Origin: Conchocele bisecta
Taxonomy: Eukaryota > Mollusca > Bivalvia > Lucinida > Thyasiridae
NCBI GenBank assembly: GCA_029237695.1
Contig: CM055266.1
Location: 13,099,805-13,163,804 of the forward strand
DNA: 64,000 nucleotides
Reading direction: 5' to 3'
The translations under genes were made by a program, and so were the position numbers. The notes below the pieces were generated by a model. It was not told the origin of the DNA. It searched no databases and was given only the letters and a program-made list of their open reading frames with translations. Position 1 is the first letter of the stretch; each line of letters begins with the position of its first letter. Positions 24,711 through 35,476 of the stretch are shown in pieces.

Positions 24711-25544
24711 TCCAGATGCAAACTTTTCTTTTGTATACATAGGTGTTCAAATTGCTTACCAACCTCTGACAAACAATATAGTCGATGTGTGATGGTTGTA
24801 AAATCCCTTAATCAACAGTCATGACAGTAAATTGATCAATAATTGTTTTAGACTTTAGGAACTTTATTCATCGAAATATGTACAGAATAATCTTATACTA
24901 GTACAAATATTAATATTATTTTTATGGCGGCCTTACGATATAATTATATGCAGAATGGCGACCAACTCAATCCATGCATCCCGAATTAGCCATTAAAACA
25001 TGTGTACTTCAGGCAGATGAATGTTCTGTCGTTACTTTGTATTTCGTCTCCGATAATGTGAAATTACAGCTTTTTTTCTCAACGAAATACACTCTCAAAA
25101 TTCACCCGACCCATCCATTTTCATTCGGGGCAGGTTCTGCAACGATTGCAATCTGTCCAGAATAAAAATCAACAACACAAACAACACTTTTGGTCGTTTA
25201 TTTCCTTACCTGACTGGAATCACTGGGAGCAGCCATTTTTAATTTAAATGACGTAGTATACTTATTTACGTACTTATACTTATGACGTCAGTCGGGTCTG
25301 AATGGCACACGGAATGGATAGGCTAGACAGCAAACACAATTGGAAATAGAGGGTCGTAATGAAACTGTAAACAGTTCCATTTTCATCAGACTATTCAGTC
25401 AACTCACCAAGGATACAGTATTGATAAAGTAGTCACCAACACGAATGATGCGTATGACTTGTGACGAGGTCGTATTGACAGGATATCAAATATGTTTCAC
25501 TGCACCGTGTTTCACGGCACATAGGCACTGCGTTTACGGTTTAA
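24711..25544. other. Intron sequence, no gene seen
   Basis: Contains GAATGGCGACCAAC (near 24953), a direct repeat of the same 14 bp near 24104 on the other side of the TRIM. No coding exon or RNA supported. Confidence 0.4.
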
Positions 25545-26695
25545 ACACAGATAGTGGACTAGATAGGCAGGCCCTGTATATGTTGGCAGCTGGCTGGGAA
25601 CATGGCATTGACAGCAAGTGTAGATCCCGAATATTGTACATGGTTACACAGATAGTGGACTAATGTTGATAGACACGCCCTGTATATGTTGGCAACTGGC
25701 TGGGAACATTACATTGACAGCAAGTGTATATCTTGATTATTGTACATGGTTACACAGATATTGGACTAATGTTGATAGGCACGCCCTATATATGTTGGCA
25801 GCTGGCTGGGAACATGGTATTGACAGCAAGTGTAGATCCTGATTATTGTACATGGTGACACAGATAGTGGCCTAATGTTGATAGGCACGCCCTGTATATG
25901 CTGGCAGCTGGCTGGGAACATTACATTGACAGCAAGTGTAGATCCTGATTATTGTACATGGTTACACAGATAGTGAACTAATGTTGATAGGCCCGTCCTG
26001 TATATGATGGCAGTTGGCTGGGAACATGACATTGACAGCAAATGTAGATCATGATTATTGTACATGGTGACACAGAAAGTGGACTAATGTTGATAGGCCC
26101 ACCCTGTATGCAGTTGGCAGTTGGCTGGAAACATGACATTGACAGCAAATGTTGATCCTGATTATTGGTCAAGGTTACACAGATAGTGGACTAATGTTGA
26201 TAGGCACGCCCTGTATATGTTTGAAGTTGGCTGGCAACATGGCATTGGCAGCAAGTGTAGATCCTGATTATTGTACATGGTTACACAGATAGTGGACTAA
26301 TGTTGATAGGCCTGCCCTGTATATGATGGCAGTTGGCTGGGAACATGACATTGACAGCAAATGTAGATCATGATTATTGTACATGGTGACACAGAAAGTG
26401 GACTAATGTTGATAGGCCCACCCTGTATGCAGTTGGCAGTTGGCCTGAAACATGACATTGACAGCAAATGTTGATCCTGATTATTGGTCAAGGTTACACA
26501 GATAGTGGACTAATGTTGATAGGCACGCCCTGTATATGTTTGCAGTTGGCTGGCAACATGGCATTGGCAGCAAGTGTAGATCTTGATTATTGTACATGGT
26601 GACACAGATAGTGGATTAATGTTGATAGGCCTGCCCTGTATATGTTGGCAGCTGGCTGGGAACATGGTGTTGGCAGCAAGTGTATATCCTGATGC
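25545..26695. repeat. 106-bp satellite array (repeat B), block 2
   Basis: About 11 copies of the same unit as 11808-19345. A three-unit block (about 319 bp, marked by CTGTATATGATGGCAG and CTGTATGCAGTTGGCAG) is duplicated almost exactly at about 25975 and 26294. The array stops about 20 bp before the FN3 exon acceptor. Confidence 0.95.
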
Positions 26696-26714
26696 ACATC
26701 TACTCTTCCCACAG

Positions 26715-27011
26715 GCCCACCAGATACGCCTAAAGACCCGAGGATAGAGAAAGTCCTCACGACGAGTGTGAACGTATCATGGAATCTGGGGTTTCACGGC
26801 AATCTGGGCCAGACGTTTGTTGTACAGTACAGTACGGACGGAGAGGCATGGACCAATGGCAGCAGCCTGGACACGGGAAACAGTTCCAGTGGGGATCGCC
26901 ACTTCCTATCGGTGGACTCGCTCAGTCCCGGACAGCTCTACTTCTTCAGGATCCACGCCTACAACAGCGAGGGTACTAGCCCGTACACCGCCGTGTTTAA
27001 CGTCACCACAA
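26715..27011 (+). CDS. Fibronectin type III exon
   Basis: The acceptor CTCTTCCCACAG and donor GTACAT bound 297 bp in phase 1-1. The 99 residues carry FN3 hallmarks: a Pro-rich start (GPPDTPKDPRIEKV), SVNVSWN in strand B, FVVQYSTDGEAW in strand C, and LSPGQLYFFRIHAYNSEGTS, with the conserved Tyr and the N-S-E-G turn of strand F. It follows the Ig exon and precedes the TM exon in compatible phase. The product would be the membrane-proximal extracellular module of the receptor. Confidence 0.88.
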
Positions 27012-27117
27012 GTACATTAAGTTAGTAGCAGCTGTTGCGTGGGTTTAGATTAACTCTATTCCCAATGTCTCAGATATAAAATATGTGTTATTTCGCTTCA
27101 TGTACAGTAAACTGCAC

Positions 27118-27998
27118 CATTTTTAGCTCGACTATTCGAAGAATAGTTAGAGCTTATGTAGTAACCCCGGCGTCGGCGTCGGCGTCACCGTCACGCCTTG
27201 GTTAAGGTTTTTAGTCAAGCTTGTATATGGAATACTGCTAACCCTACACCTACCATACTTGGACAACTTCATCTCCTAGTGATGTACATCAATAACCCCT
27301 GATTATATTTGACCTTGACCTACATTTCCTCTTGAATTACTTACTTAATTCCCCTTGGTTACGGTTTTTAGTCAGCCTTGGTTAAGGTTTTTAGTCAAGC
27401 TTGTAGATGGAATACTATTGTGCATACAGACACCATACTTGGATAACTTTTTTCTCATAGGGATGTACATCAATAACCCCTGACCTATATTTTACCTTCA
27501 CCTACATTTAACCTTGAATTACTTAGTTATTTCCCCTTGGTTAAGGTTTGTACTCAAACTTGGTTAAGGTTTATAGTCAAGCTTGTATATGGAATACTCC
27601 TGGGCCTACAGCAACCATACTTGGACAACTTCATCTCCTAGTGATGTACATCAATAATCCCTGACATAAATTTGACTTTGACATACTTTTACCCTTGGAT
27701 TACTTAGTTATTTCCCCTTGGTTAAGGTTTTTAGTCAAGCTAGTATATCGAATAATCCTGGGCCTACAGCAACCATACTTGGAAAACTTCATCTCCTAGT
27801 GATTTACATCAATAACCCCTGACCTTTATCTGACATTGACCTACATTTAACCTTGAATTACTTAGTTAATTTCCCTTGGTTAAGGTTTTTAGTCAACCTT
27901 GGTTAAGGTTTTTATGCGGTTTTTATTTGTCAAGCTATGTGTACATCGACAACCCTTGTAGTCGAGCAATGCTGTTCTCCTACAGCTCTTGTTATTTG
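27118..27998 (+). repeat. Dispersed element, copy 2, with internal tandem expansion
   Basis: Same ends as 22249-22560 (TTTTTAGCTCGACTATTCGA; GTCGAGCAATGCTGTTCTCC). Here the GTCGGC run is only about three units. The middle is instead a tandem array of about 160-185 bp units, with CCTTGGTTAAGG recurring near 27196, 27376, 27558, 27717 and 27884. It sits in the intron between the FN3 and TM exons. Confidence 0.8.
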
Positions 27999-28356
27999 AT
28001 GAACTTTGAAAATAAATAAACACGTGTTTCATTCATGTACATTATCATACAATCAGAAACTGTCAGGGGACAACATTTGAGTTGGCATAATGTCGCACGG
28101 TGTAATACTTTATGTGTTTTTTTTTGTTAATTGAGCATAATTAGTGAAATTAATTTACATAAAATAAATCATTACCCATCTATTGAAAAACATGTATATA
28201 ATACTGAAAAAGTAACTAATAATCGTTTAGTCAGTATTATAATCACCCATCTGTTTTCAACTGAAATACGATACAAATATACAGTTAAACTTAGTCTAGT
28301 TTTTCCTCATCTGTTTCATCACGGGATTCCGCATCAGATAAGCCCAATTTATCCAG

Positions 28357-28518
28357 TCACTGCCACATATCAGCTGCGCTATACTACAGATGGGCATGGG
28401 CAGACAGCCTCGGCTACAGGACCAGCCGTGGGAGGGTCAGTAGCGGCACTGATTGTCATCGCTCTCATTGTTGGTCTCGTTGTCCTCCACAGGAAAGGAT
28501 ACTCCACCATGGAGCAAT
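28357..28518 (+). CDS. Transmembrane exon of the Ig-FN3 receptor gene
   Basis: An acceptor ending ATCCAG and a strong donor GTGAGT bound 162 bp in phase 1-1. The coding frame gives a short extracellular stretch (YQLRYTTDGHGQTASATGP), then a glycine- and valine-rich hydrophobic helix (VGGSVAALIVIALIVGLVVL), then the stop-transfer HRKG. This marks a type I membrane protein. The other possible acceptor (GCATCAG at 28337) does not keep phase 1. The donor is also the first unit of a 45-bp minisatellite. Confidence 0.78.
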
Positions 28519-28684
28519 GTGAGTTATGTGTAAAACATGCGGGATATTCCATTATGGAGCAATCTGAGTTATGTGTTATACATGCGGGATACTCCATCAT
28601 GAAATCATGTGAGTTATGTGTTATATCCAGCATGGATACACTATCATGGAGCCATGTGAGTTATGTGTTATACATTCGGGATAC
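28500..28684 (+). repeat. 45-bp minisatellite, left part
   Basis: Four units of CATGCGGGATACTCCATCAT followed by GGAGCCATGTGAGTTATGTG and TTATA. The first unit is the 3' end of the TM exon plus its donor. The array is interrupted at 28685 by the transposon and resumes at 57888. Confidence 0.93.
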
Positions 28685-28880
28685 TGTGGTAATTAGCTTC
28701 CACCGGCCTTGATACCGCACTTTAGAGCCTTTCTACAGAACGCGCGCTGCCCTGGTCACCTGACCGATTTGGGAGCTTCTGATTGGACGAGGCACCAGGC
28801 AGGCAGTCTTGTGTACTATGATAAACGGATTACGGTGTGATATTCAATGCGAGAAACTATCTTATGGAATCCAGAGTTTA
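28685..28880 (+). repeat. Left terminal inverted repeat of outer transposon
   Basis: Pairs with 57691-57887 in reverse complement at about 90% identity by eye; shares CACTTTAGAGCCTT, GAACGCGCGCTGCCCTGG and GATAAACGGATTACGGTGTG. Confidence 0.9.
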
Positions 28881-28929
28881 GGAATCCGAAGTAACAGTTC
28901 CAGAAGGCACTTCTCCATTCTTGCAGTTG

Positions 28930-29892
28930 CTACAACCCGCCACTGAAGCAATGCAGATGGATCTTATGTTCCGGTTTGCAACGTCTCCGGACGATACACA
29001 GGCATTTTTCCGATAACTCGCGTTGGTGCCGATCCTCTTTGGTCCCCCTCAGATGGAGGACCAACACGCGTTGGGGGTCACACAAGCCCAGCACCTCCTC
29101 GAGCACTTCTTCCTGCCACGCCCAGGTGGGCAAGAGGGCAAGAGTGGTCGAGACCCACCTCCCCTAGGGCCCTCACGGACCGTGCCTTCACGAGCTGCTC
29201 CATCTTCCGGGCCACAGTCTATGTATACATATGGGCCTTTTTGGGATGGATCCACACAGCGGTGACGAACCGGCGGTCGTTGATTGGCAGATGGTCAAAA
29301 TCATCGGGGTCAAGAAAACCATCACCCCCCCCCCCCTAGTGACGTGGATTGGCTGCCTGGACGGCACCTCGGTAGGGAATGATTTTGTCCGTAGGGTGGT
29401 GTCCCAGGATTGACAGAGACCTCTTGACAGCCGATCTAGATGGAAATGGCTGTCAAACCCCTGATGTTGGATATCTCTCGTAGTGCCCAATTTAGAGCGC
29501 GGAGGTGGTGAAACTCGCTCGGTGGATGCAGTCGATATCCCGACCACCACGACCTGTGCAAAGGTCAGGGCCACTGCTGTGGGATTCTCGGTTTGACTTT
29601 CCGCTACCACCGCCGCTGCTGCCCATGTTGCGGCCTCTTTAGGCGACGGAACCGCTACCCCCGGAATACACTTCTCGGCTTGGAGTAGACGGTCCTCCTC
29701 GCTGCACGTAGGGCTATCTGCTAGAGACAAAATTATGTCACTGTAGCCCGAACTGGGGGTCCCCGTGTAGTCGAGGAGTAGTACAGGGGCTCCGAGCCGG
29801 TCCCTGCTATGTTTCCCCATCTGTTGAAACTCCATGGGTTCAACCGCCATATGTGCAGATGCCGGCGGTCGCTGGTCCAACGCCATCTGCAC
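28930..29892 (-). pseudogene. TatD-like metallohydrolase pseudogene
   Basis: Reading the - strand, the N-terminal metal-binding motif FDSHFHLDRLS is at about 29417-29458. In a shifted frame after a run of ten C/G at about 29327, a TatD-style AVWIHPKKAHMY follows, and the last fragment ends KIHLHCFSGG, the TatD HCF-SG motif. At least two frameshifts and a stop break it, and the C-terminal third is missing. TatD enzymes are 3'-5' DNases or metal-dependent hydrolases. Some animal repeat-associated proteins carry such a domain; whether this copy belonged to the outer transposon or to a separate element is unclear. A Ser/Thr/Ala-rich N-terminal stretch precedes it and may extend upstream to about 30138. 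Confidence 0.6.
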
Positions 29893-30149
29893 AAGTCACT
29901 GGGACAGCTGTTACTGGAAGCCCGTCAGGGACTGTATAGACAACATTCATTTGTCCGGTGTCGTCAGCCGGATTCGAGCCGCTGGTGCAATTTGGGGCTC
30001 AATCACTGCTATTGGGGGCGTCTGGTCCGTCGAGATCGTCATAGCCATTATGGGCATCTGGCTATCTTCTATGGCTTCCCTCCCCGGCGTTTCTCCCGCC
30101 TTCTTTTTTTCGGTCCTGTTTTCCCCTTGGTTACCCATAGATGGTCATC

Positions 30150-30417
30150 ATTCGTTTGTCCACTGTAATTTATACGACGACATCAGATTTATACACCTAC
30201 CTGCTCATCTGTGTTCCAACAGGTCTTTGGATGACTTTTATAGAATTTTGGGTTCAAATAATCATGAAACGATTTACACAATTTCCATATATGTTTACCA
30301 TTTGTTAAACAGACGCAACACATTATAATTTCATTAGATATTCATTGATATTTGTTCAAATGTACATGTTATGAGCCAGAGGCCTACATCAACCAAATAA
30401 ACTAACTAACTAAACTA
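30150..30417 (+). repeat. Possible non-LTR retrotransposon 3' tail
   Basis: Ends in GAGCCAGAGGCCTACATCAA followed by AATAAACTAACTAACTAAAC, the short tandem AACT tail typical of several LINE 3' ends. The Gypsy fragment begins at once after it, so this insertion or a deletion removed the rest of the Gypsy integrase. No LINE coding region was recognised. Confidence 0.4.
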
Positions 30418-30785
30418 GACGGGGGGTCATGGCAAGCCGTTAAGACAGCTTCTTGCATGGCTTCTGGCACAACCAACATCGTTTTTTCACCATCCGTTCG
30501 TTTCCATACAGCGTTGGCTTGGAGAACGAAATCGTTCTTGTTCATCCAATATGACTTTCGGGCAGGGCTGGCTAGTAGCAGCTCTGTGGACGATGGTGCT
30601 GACTGGTCGATCAACCATCGTCTTAGTATCTTCAGGCTGTCGTCCTTCCGCTATTCAAGAGCGACCTTTTCGATGAAGTCGCCCGGGTCAGTTAGCATTA
30701 TCTGTCGAACGCTAAGTTCGTCCGATCCTTGGACAATCAGACGGTCGCGTTGACAGACGAGGTCCTTTTGGGTGATTACCATCGC
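30418..30785 (-). pseudogene. Gypsy integrase N-terminal fragment
   Basis: The - strand reads a linker (ITQKDLVCQRDRLIVQG), an in-frame stop at about 30650, and then the region before the His2-Cys2 finger, ending MQEAVLTACHDP where the first zinc-ligand segment begins. The remainder of the integrase is absent. It continues the polyprotein interrupted at 48463 on the other side of the Polinton. Confidence 0.8.
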
Positions 30786-30917
30786 AGTAGTATAAAGGGA
30801 GTCAAAATGATACCACCTGCGGTGGCATCATTTATAACCCTTTATACTACCCCCACCACCCCCGAAAAATCAAAAATTGGTTAACGAGGAAATTGTCTCC
30901 CACCAACCACGAAAAAT
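30786..30917 (+). repeat. Left terminal inverted repeat of Polinton
   Basis: 132 bp, identical to the reverse complement of 48331-48462. Bases 30787-30850 are themselves self-complementary: GTAGTATAAAGGG pairs with CCCTTTATACTAC around ATGAT-CCACC/GGTGG-ATCAT. Weaker similarity between the two ends continues inward for more than 200 bp. Confidence 0.97.
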
Positions 30918-31057
30918 CTAAAATTGGTGTCATAAATACATCATGTTGTTTTCACGTCCAATTGAACAGATAAAACAATAGTCTTAAAAAGGATTTATTT
31001 TTATCTCGTTGTCATAAATACATGATGTTTTTACGACAGTAAATTTATGAATTTATT

Positions 31058-31402
31058 CTAATAAGTTTCCGATTTAAATGCGTCCTCACGCAATAGTCTA
31101 TATTCCAACTCCATATTTTCCACCTCCGATATAGCTAATTGATTCCGTAGATCAGCAACTAATTCTACCAGCTCTAGTCTACCACGTTCACCTGTAGCCA
31201 CCTGACAGCGTAGTTGCTTATGTCTACAAAGAGTTTGGGCACTAACGAATTTACAAGGGCATCTGGGGCATTGAAATTGCGGGGGGACACAAGGAATTTT
31301 TCTACGTCTCGCTAGATGCCTTCGTAGATATTCTTTACGCGTAAACGTCTTACAACAAGTCTCACACTCCATTATAATGTATATGTTTATGTTTATATTC
31401 AA
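31058..31402 (-). CDS. Small C2H2 zinc-finger protein with coiled-coil tail
   Basis: 114 codons; a more likely start is the second Met at about 31372 (MECETCCKTF). Two fingers are visible: CETC...H...(C), partly irregular, and FQCPRCPCKF..LCRHKQLRC. A leucine/glutamate-rich helix follows (LVELVADLRNQLAISEVENM). It points outward to the left end of the Polinton. A truncated, diverged copy of its 3' end lies at the opposite end (about 48180-48273). It may be a DNA-binding regulator of the element, but its function is unknown. The frame is intact. Confidence 0.65.
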   Translation of the reverse strand: MNININIYIIMECETCCKTFTRKEYLRRHLARRRKIPCVPPQFQCPRCPCKFVSAQTLCRHKQLRCQVATGERGRLELVELVADLRNQLAISEVENMELEYRLLREDAFKSETY

Positions 31403-31404
31403 TT

Positions 31405-31486
31405 AGAAGTGAAAAAAACATAATGTTTTCAAGACCAATTGAACAGATAAATTTCATAGGTTATACAAAAGTATATTACAGAAAAT
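31405..31486. promoter_or_regulatory. Left-end promoter block of Polinton
   Basis: Contains CCAATTGAACAGATAAATTT followed by CATAGGTTATA, directly upstream of the ATG at 31487. The same block in mirror orientation (CCAATTGAACATATAAATTT, AATAGGTTATA) precedes the ATG at 48084 at the other end. A third copy of the core, CCAATTGAACAGATAAAAC, lies at about 30959. The position suggests a promoter; this is not proven. Confidence 0.55.
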
Positions 31487-31876
31487 ATGATAACGTCAGA
31501 AACTAGAGCAGAAATAGAAAGTTTGAGAAGAGAAGCCGAATCTCTAGGGATTACTTATAGTAAACGGTTGAGTTAGGGGGTTGACAAAGCTGATAAATGC
31601 CACAAAGAATGAGGCGTTTATGAAGCGGTTTACCGCGCCCACAAACGAGGAGCCTTTAAAGATATATCCAAAGCGGAGGAAGTAGGTAACAGAATTCAAA
31701 AAGAAAGTATTGCGGGGTTAAGGGCTAGTGTAATCAAACCTTCAAGCACAAATAATTTGTCCCAAATTAGACGCCAAAATAATAATAAGAAAAAATCTAT
31801 CGTTAGCGCGATAGTGGAAAAAGGTGAAGAAATATTGGGGGCTCACGATGAAACATTGGAAAAGGTAGAAAATTGA
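31487..31876 (+). pseudogene. Broken N-terminal Polinton ORF, possibly the PolB leader
   Basis: One frame runs from ATG 31487 with stops at about 31574 (TAG), 31607 (TGA) and 31874 (TGA), and stays in frame with the PolB segment that starts at 31934. Recognisable pieces are MITSETRAEIESLRREAE and a Lys-rich SIVSAIVEKGEEILGAHDE. The TGA stops could be decayed CGA codons. It may be a separate small protein or the N-terminus of the polymerase; I cannot tell which. Confidence 0.5.
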
Positions 31877-31933
31877 AGACGGGTAGTTACATTATCCTTT
31901 CGTAAAAACATTAACATTAACGAGTCTGAACGC

Positions 31934-34900
31934 ATGTCTGATAAACTCGCTCCGTATCTAACAACCAATTTTTATTTGAGATATTCATATTCTTACAAGC
32001 TAGAACATATGGAGGAAATTAAAAATGGAAAACCTAAAACTATAATATTTCACAAAAATCTCGGTGGTAGCGAACCACTATCATCAATGAAAACCGTTAA
32101 AAAATGGCTGTCAGATAAGGAGCAAACACGAATAATGTCCGATAAAATAGACAGACCGAATACAAAGTGGAAGTTTGTAAGATGGGTAGAGGTTTTTGTA
32201 AAGCTAATACAGGGTAGTAGGGGAATAGATTTGGGACTACAATCCAAAGAAGCAGCAGGAGGAGAACTTCCAGAATGGTTGAGGAATAGAAAAGGTATGT
32301 ATTCTTTAGATAAGTATAATGACGATCTTTGTCTGTTCAGGTGTCTAGCTATGCACCTTGATAAAAAGATCAGACCTGACAGATGTACAGAAAAGGCGAA
32401 AGAACTTAGTAAGCAATATTTCGGTAGTAATGTGGTTTCACCAATTTCTTTTTCAGACCTGAAAAAGGTTGAAGAGTTTTTTAAAATCGGTATAGAAGTA
32501 TATCAACCCACTGAATGTAATGTATGGTGGTTGAAAAAGGTACCAGCGCACTATAAGGCAATAGGTAATAACCAATGACAATAGGACTGTTTAATAATCA
32601 CGCATTTCTGATAAAAAACCTTAAAAACCTATCTAAAATTTACGCCTGCGATAATTGCAAGCAGAAATTCACGAAAGCGAGTAATATGAAGAGACACGGA
32701 CCAACATGTATGAGAGGTGAGACAAAAGTAATATGTGATGGTAATTATTTAGAGCGCCCGCGTTCGTCGTTCGAGAAAGCTTTTACCCAAAAGGTTCTAA
32801 CAGTTTATGGGGCGATCGATTGGATGTATTCTGTGGAAAAGCGGGAGGGAATTCACATTCACCACGAACAGTGCGGACACGGAGGTGAAAGATGGATTTT
32901 AGGAGCTCCGGTAGATGGATACTGTCCAGAAACCAATACCGTATATCAATATCACGGCTGTTACTGGCACGGGTGTGAGATTCATACAAAGCATAGAAAA
33001 GAAGAACGCACATCCACTATGAGAAGAGATAAAGTTATTAGAAAAAGCAAGAATTCAACCTAGTAGTTATGTGGGAATGCGAATTTCAAAGAACGGGTAA
33101 AGATATAAAGATCGGTTGTGACACTACTCTTTATCCATATCAGATAGTATACGATTTTGAGGCGTATCTCCAGCCAGAAGTTGAAACTACCGGTAATAGT
33201 TTAGAGTACGAAGCTGAGCACGTTCGGCAAGCGTTAGTATAGGAGATAATTTCTCAGGAACAGTAACTCATATTTGTGATAAAGATCCCGCAAAACTTAT
33301 AGAAAAATTCGTAGAAGATTTGAAAGTCAGGGGAAAAGTTATAAGAGAAGAAGTGTGGTCAAGATATAGGTTTAATACAGAACATTTACGTAAAAACCAA
33401 ATCGCCAAGATCGAACAGTGGATAGAGCAAGTACCGGTTATAGGTTTTAACAGCAGTAAGTACGATATAAACTTAATAAAGAAATACCTAGTAGGCGAAC
33501 TGGCATCAACAACAAAGAAAGTAATGGTCGGAAAACGTGCAAACGCAACAATATTTCTATTTACTCCAGAGTTTAGATTTCTTGATGTAATACTTTATCT
33601 AGGACCCGGTGTAAGTTACGATAGTTGGATAAAAGCCTACGAATGCAAAGGACAGAAATCTTTCTTTCCTTATGAGTGGTTCGATTCTCCAGACAAACTG
33701 GATTACCCAGGACTACCGGATATAGAGAATTGGTATTCCAAACTATCTGGGAAAATGTTAATAGACGAAACAGAATTAAGTAAATGTCGTAGAATTTTCG
33801 AAGAAAATAATATGAAAACTTTCAGAGATTGGTTGAAATATTATAACGATTTAGATGTAGCACCGTTCCTAGAAGCGGTGGAAAAAATGTGTGAATTTTA
33901 TAAACACAGAGGTGTGGATGTTTTCAAAGATGCGGTAACACTACCTGGAGTAGCTATACAATATTTATTGAGAGGAACCATTAAAGAACAAAAATCTTCA
34001 AAGACGATTATACCGGAGGATGCTCTATATGCACCAAAAGAAGAAACATACGAAATGATGAAGGACGCTCTAGTTGGCGGTCCATCAATAGTATTTACAC
34101 GATATGCAGAAGCTGGTGTTTCAAATATTAGATCTAATTCCTCAAATGAAATTAACAAACCTTGCAAGGCTGTTTTGGGGTACGATGCAAACGCGTTTAT
34201 ATTTATCTACGTTAAATAAAGAGATGCCGTGTGGGAGAGAAACTATACACCATATAGATACCCCACATAACCCTAAATTTATTAAAAAGTTTTGTAAAAG
34301 AGTTTTATCTGGAGACTGGTTTGGGTTTGCGGAGCGGAGGTGGATATAGAAGTTCCACACAACTTAAAACATAAGTTTTCTGAAATGTCCCCAATATTTA
34401 TAAACAGAGAAGTAGAGGTTGATGAAGTTCCCACACACATGTTAAAATATTTGGAAGATACTGGAAGAACTAGAGGAAATGGAAGAAAATTGGTGGGATC
34501 TATGACCGCCACTAAAGTATTGCTGTACGCGCCACTGTTGAAATGGTATTTAAAACACGGCCTAGAAATAACTGGAGTTCATCGTGTTATAGATTATATT
34601 AGTGGAAAACCATTCGAATGGTTCGCAAAAGAAGTTACAGCCGCAAGACGAACAGGCGATGTAGAACCAAATAAGAAACCAGTAGCCGACATAATGAAAT
34701 TATTAGGAAACTCGTGTTGTGGAAAAATGATAGAGGCAACGGAGAGACATTTAAATACGACATATACACAAAACGAAACCTGTGTTGACAAAGCATTAAG
34801 ATCTGCATTCTTTGACGATTTGGAAGAGATAGGAGATGCGTACGAAATATCTTCAAGAAAACCCAGGTGTGCGGTAAAGAGACCATTCCATTGTGGAATA

Positions 34901-35476
34901 GCGGTTTATCAACTAGCTAAATTGAGAATGTTGGAATTTTACTACGAATTTCTAGATAAATACGTAAAAAGAGAAGACTTTGAATTAATACAGATGGATA
35001 CAGATAGTATGTATATAGGAGTTAGTGGAAAAACGATAGAGGAATTGATTAGACCTAACTTACTAGACTAGTTTGAAAAAGAAAAAAATAAATGGTTGGC
35101 TTGGGATAAATGGAGCGAAAGAGAGCCAGGACTTTTCAAAATGGAATTCAGCGGAGATACGGCGATAGCGTTATCTAGTAAGTGTTATTTCGTAGAAAAA
35201 ATTAATTCTAAAGATAATTTGGAACAAATTAAAATTAATAAAAACTCTGCGAAAGGAATGTCCAAGAGAACTAACAATTTAAATTGGGATAGATATAAAC
35301 GAGTACTAAGTGAAACTACAGAAGATGGAAAACACATTATAGATGTAGCACAAAATAGAGGATTTAAAATGAAAGACGGCGTTATGAAAACGTACTGTCA
35401 ACAAAAATTAGGACTCTCGGCATACTACGATAAAAGACGCGTGTTACCAGACGGAATACATACAGAACATCTCTAG
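31934..35476 (+). pseudogene. Protein-primed family B DNA polymerase (Polinton PolB), broken
   Basis: This polymerase replicates the element from its ends. In order: an N-terminal region (31934-32578), a C2H2-like finger and the Polinton-typical YHGCYWHGC (32575-33063), exonuclease motif I YDFEAY (about 33150), motif II GFNSSKYDINL (about 33443), motif III YYNDLDV (about 33838), palm motif A YDANA (about 34183), KLLGNSCCGKM (about 34696), the catalytic DTDS (about 34996) and a thumb-like KCYFVEK (about 35180). Frame changes occur near 32577 (ATGA overlap), 33063, 33240, 34195 and 34335, and there is a TAG at 35069-35071. Catalytic residues are intact, but the frame is not. A separate diverged PolB relic is at 53270. 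Confidence 0.93.

Noticed and set aside
29834..30328. A + strand 164-codon protein
   Set aside because: No recognisable motif. The opposite strand holds the better supported TatD-associated frame, and a LINE-like tail occupies the end.
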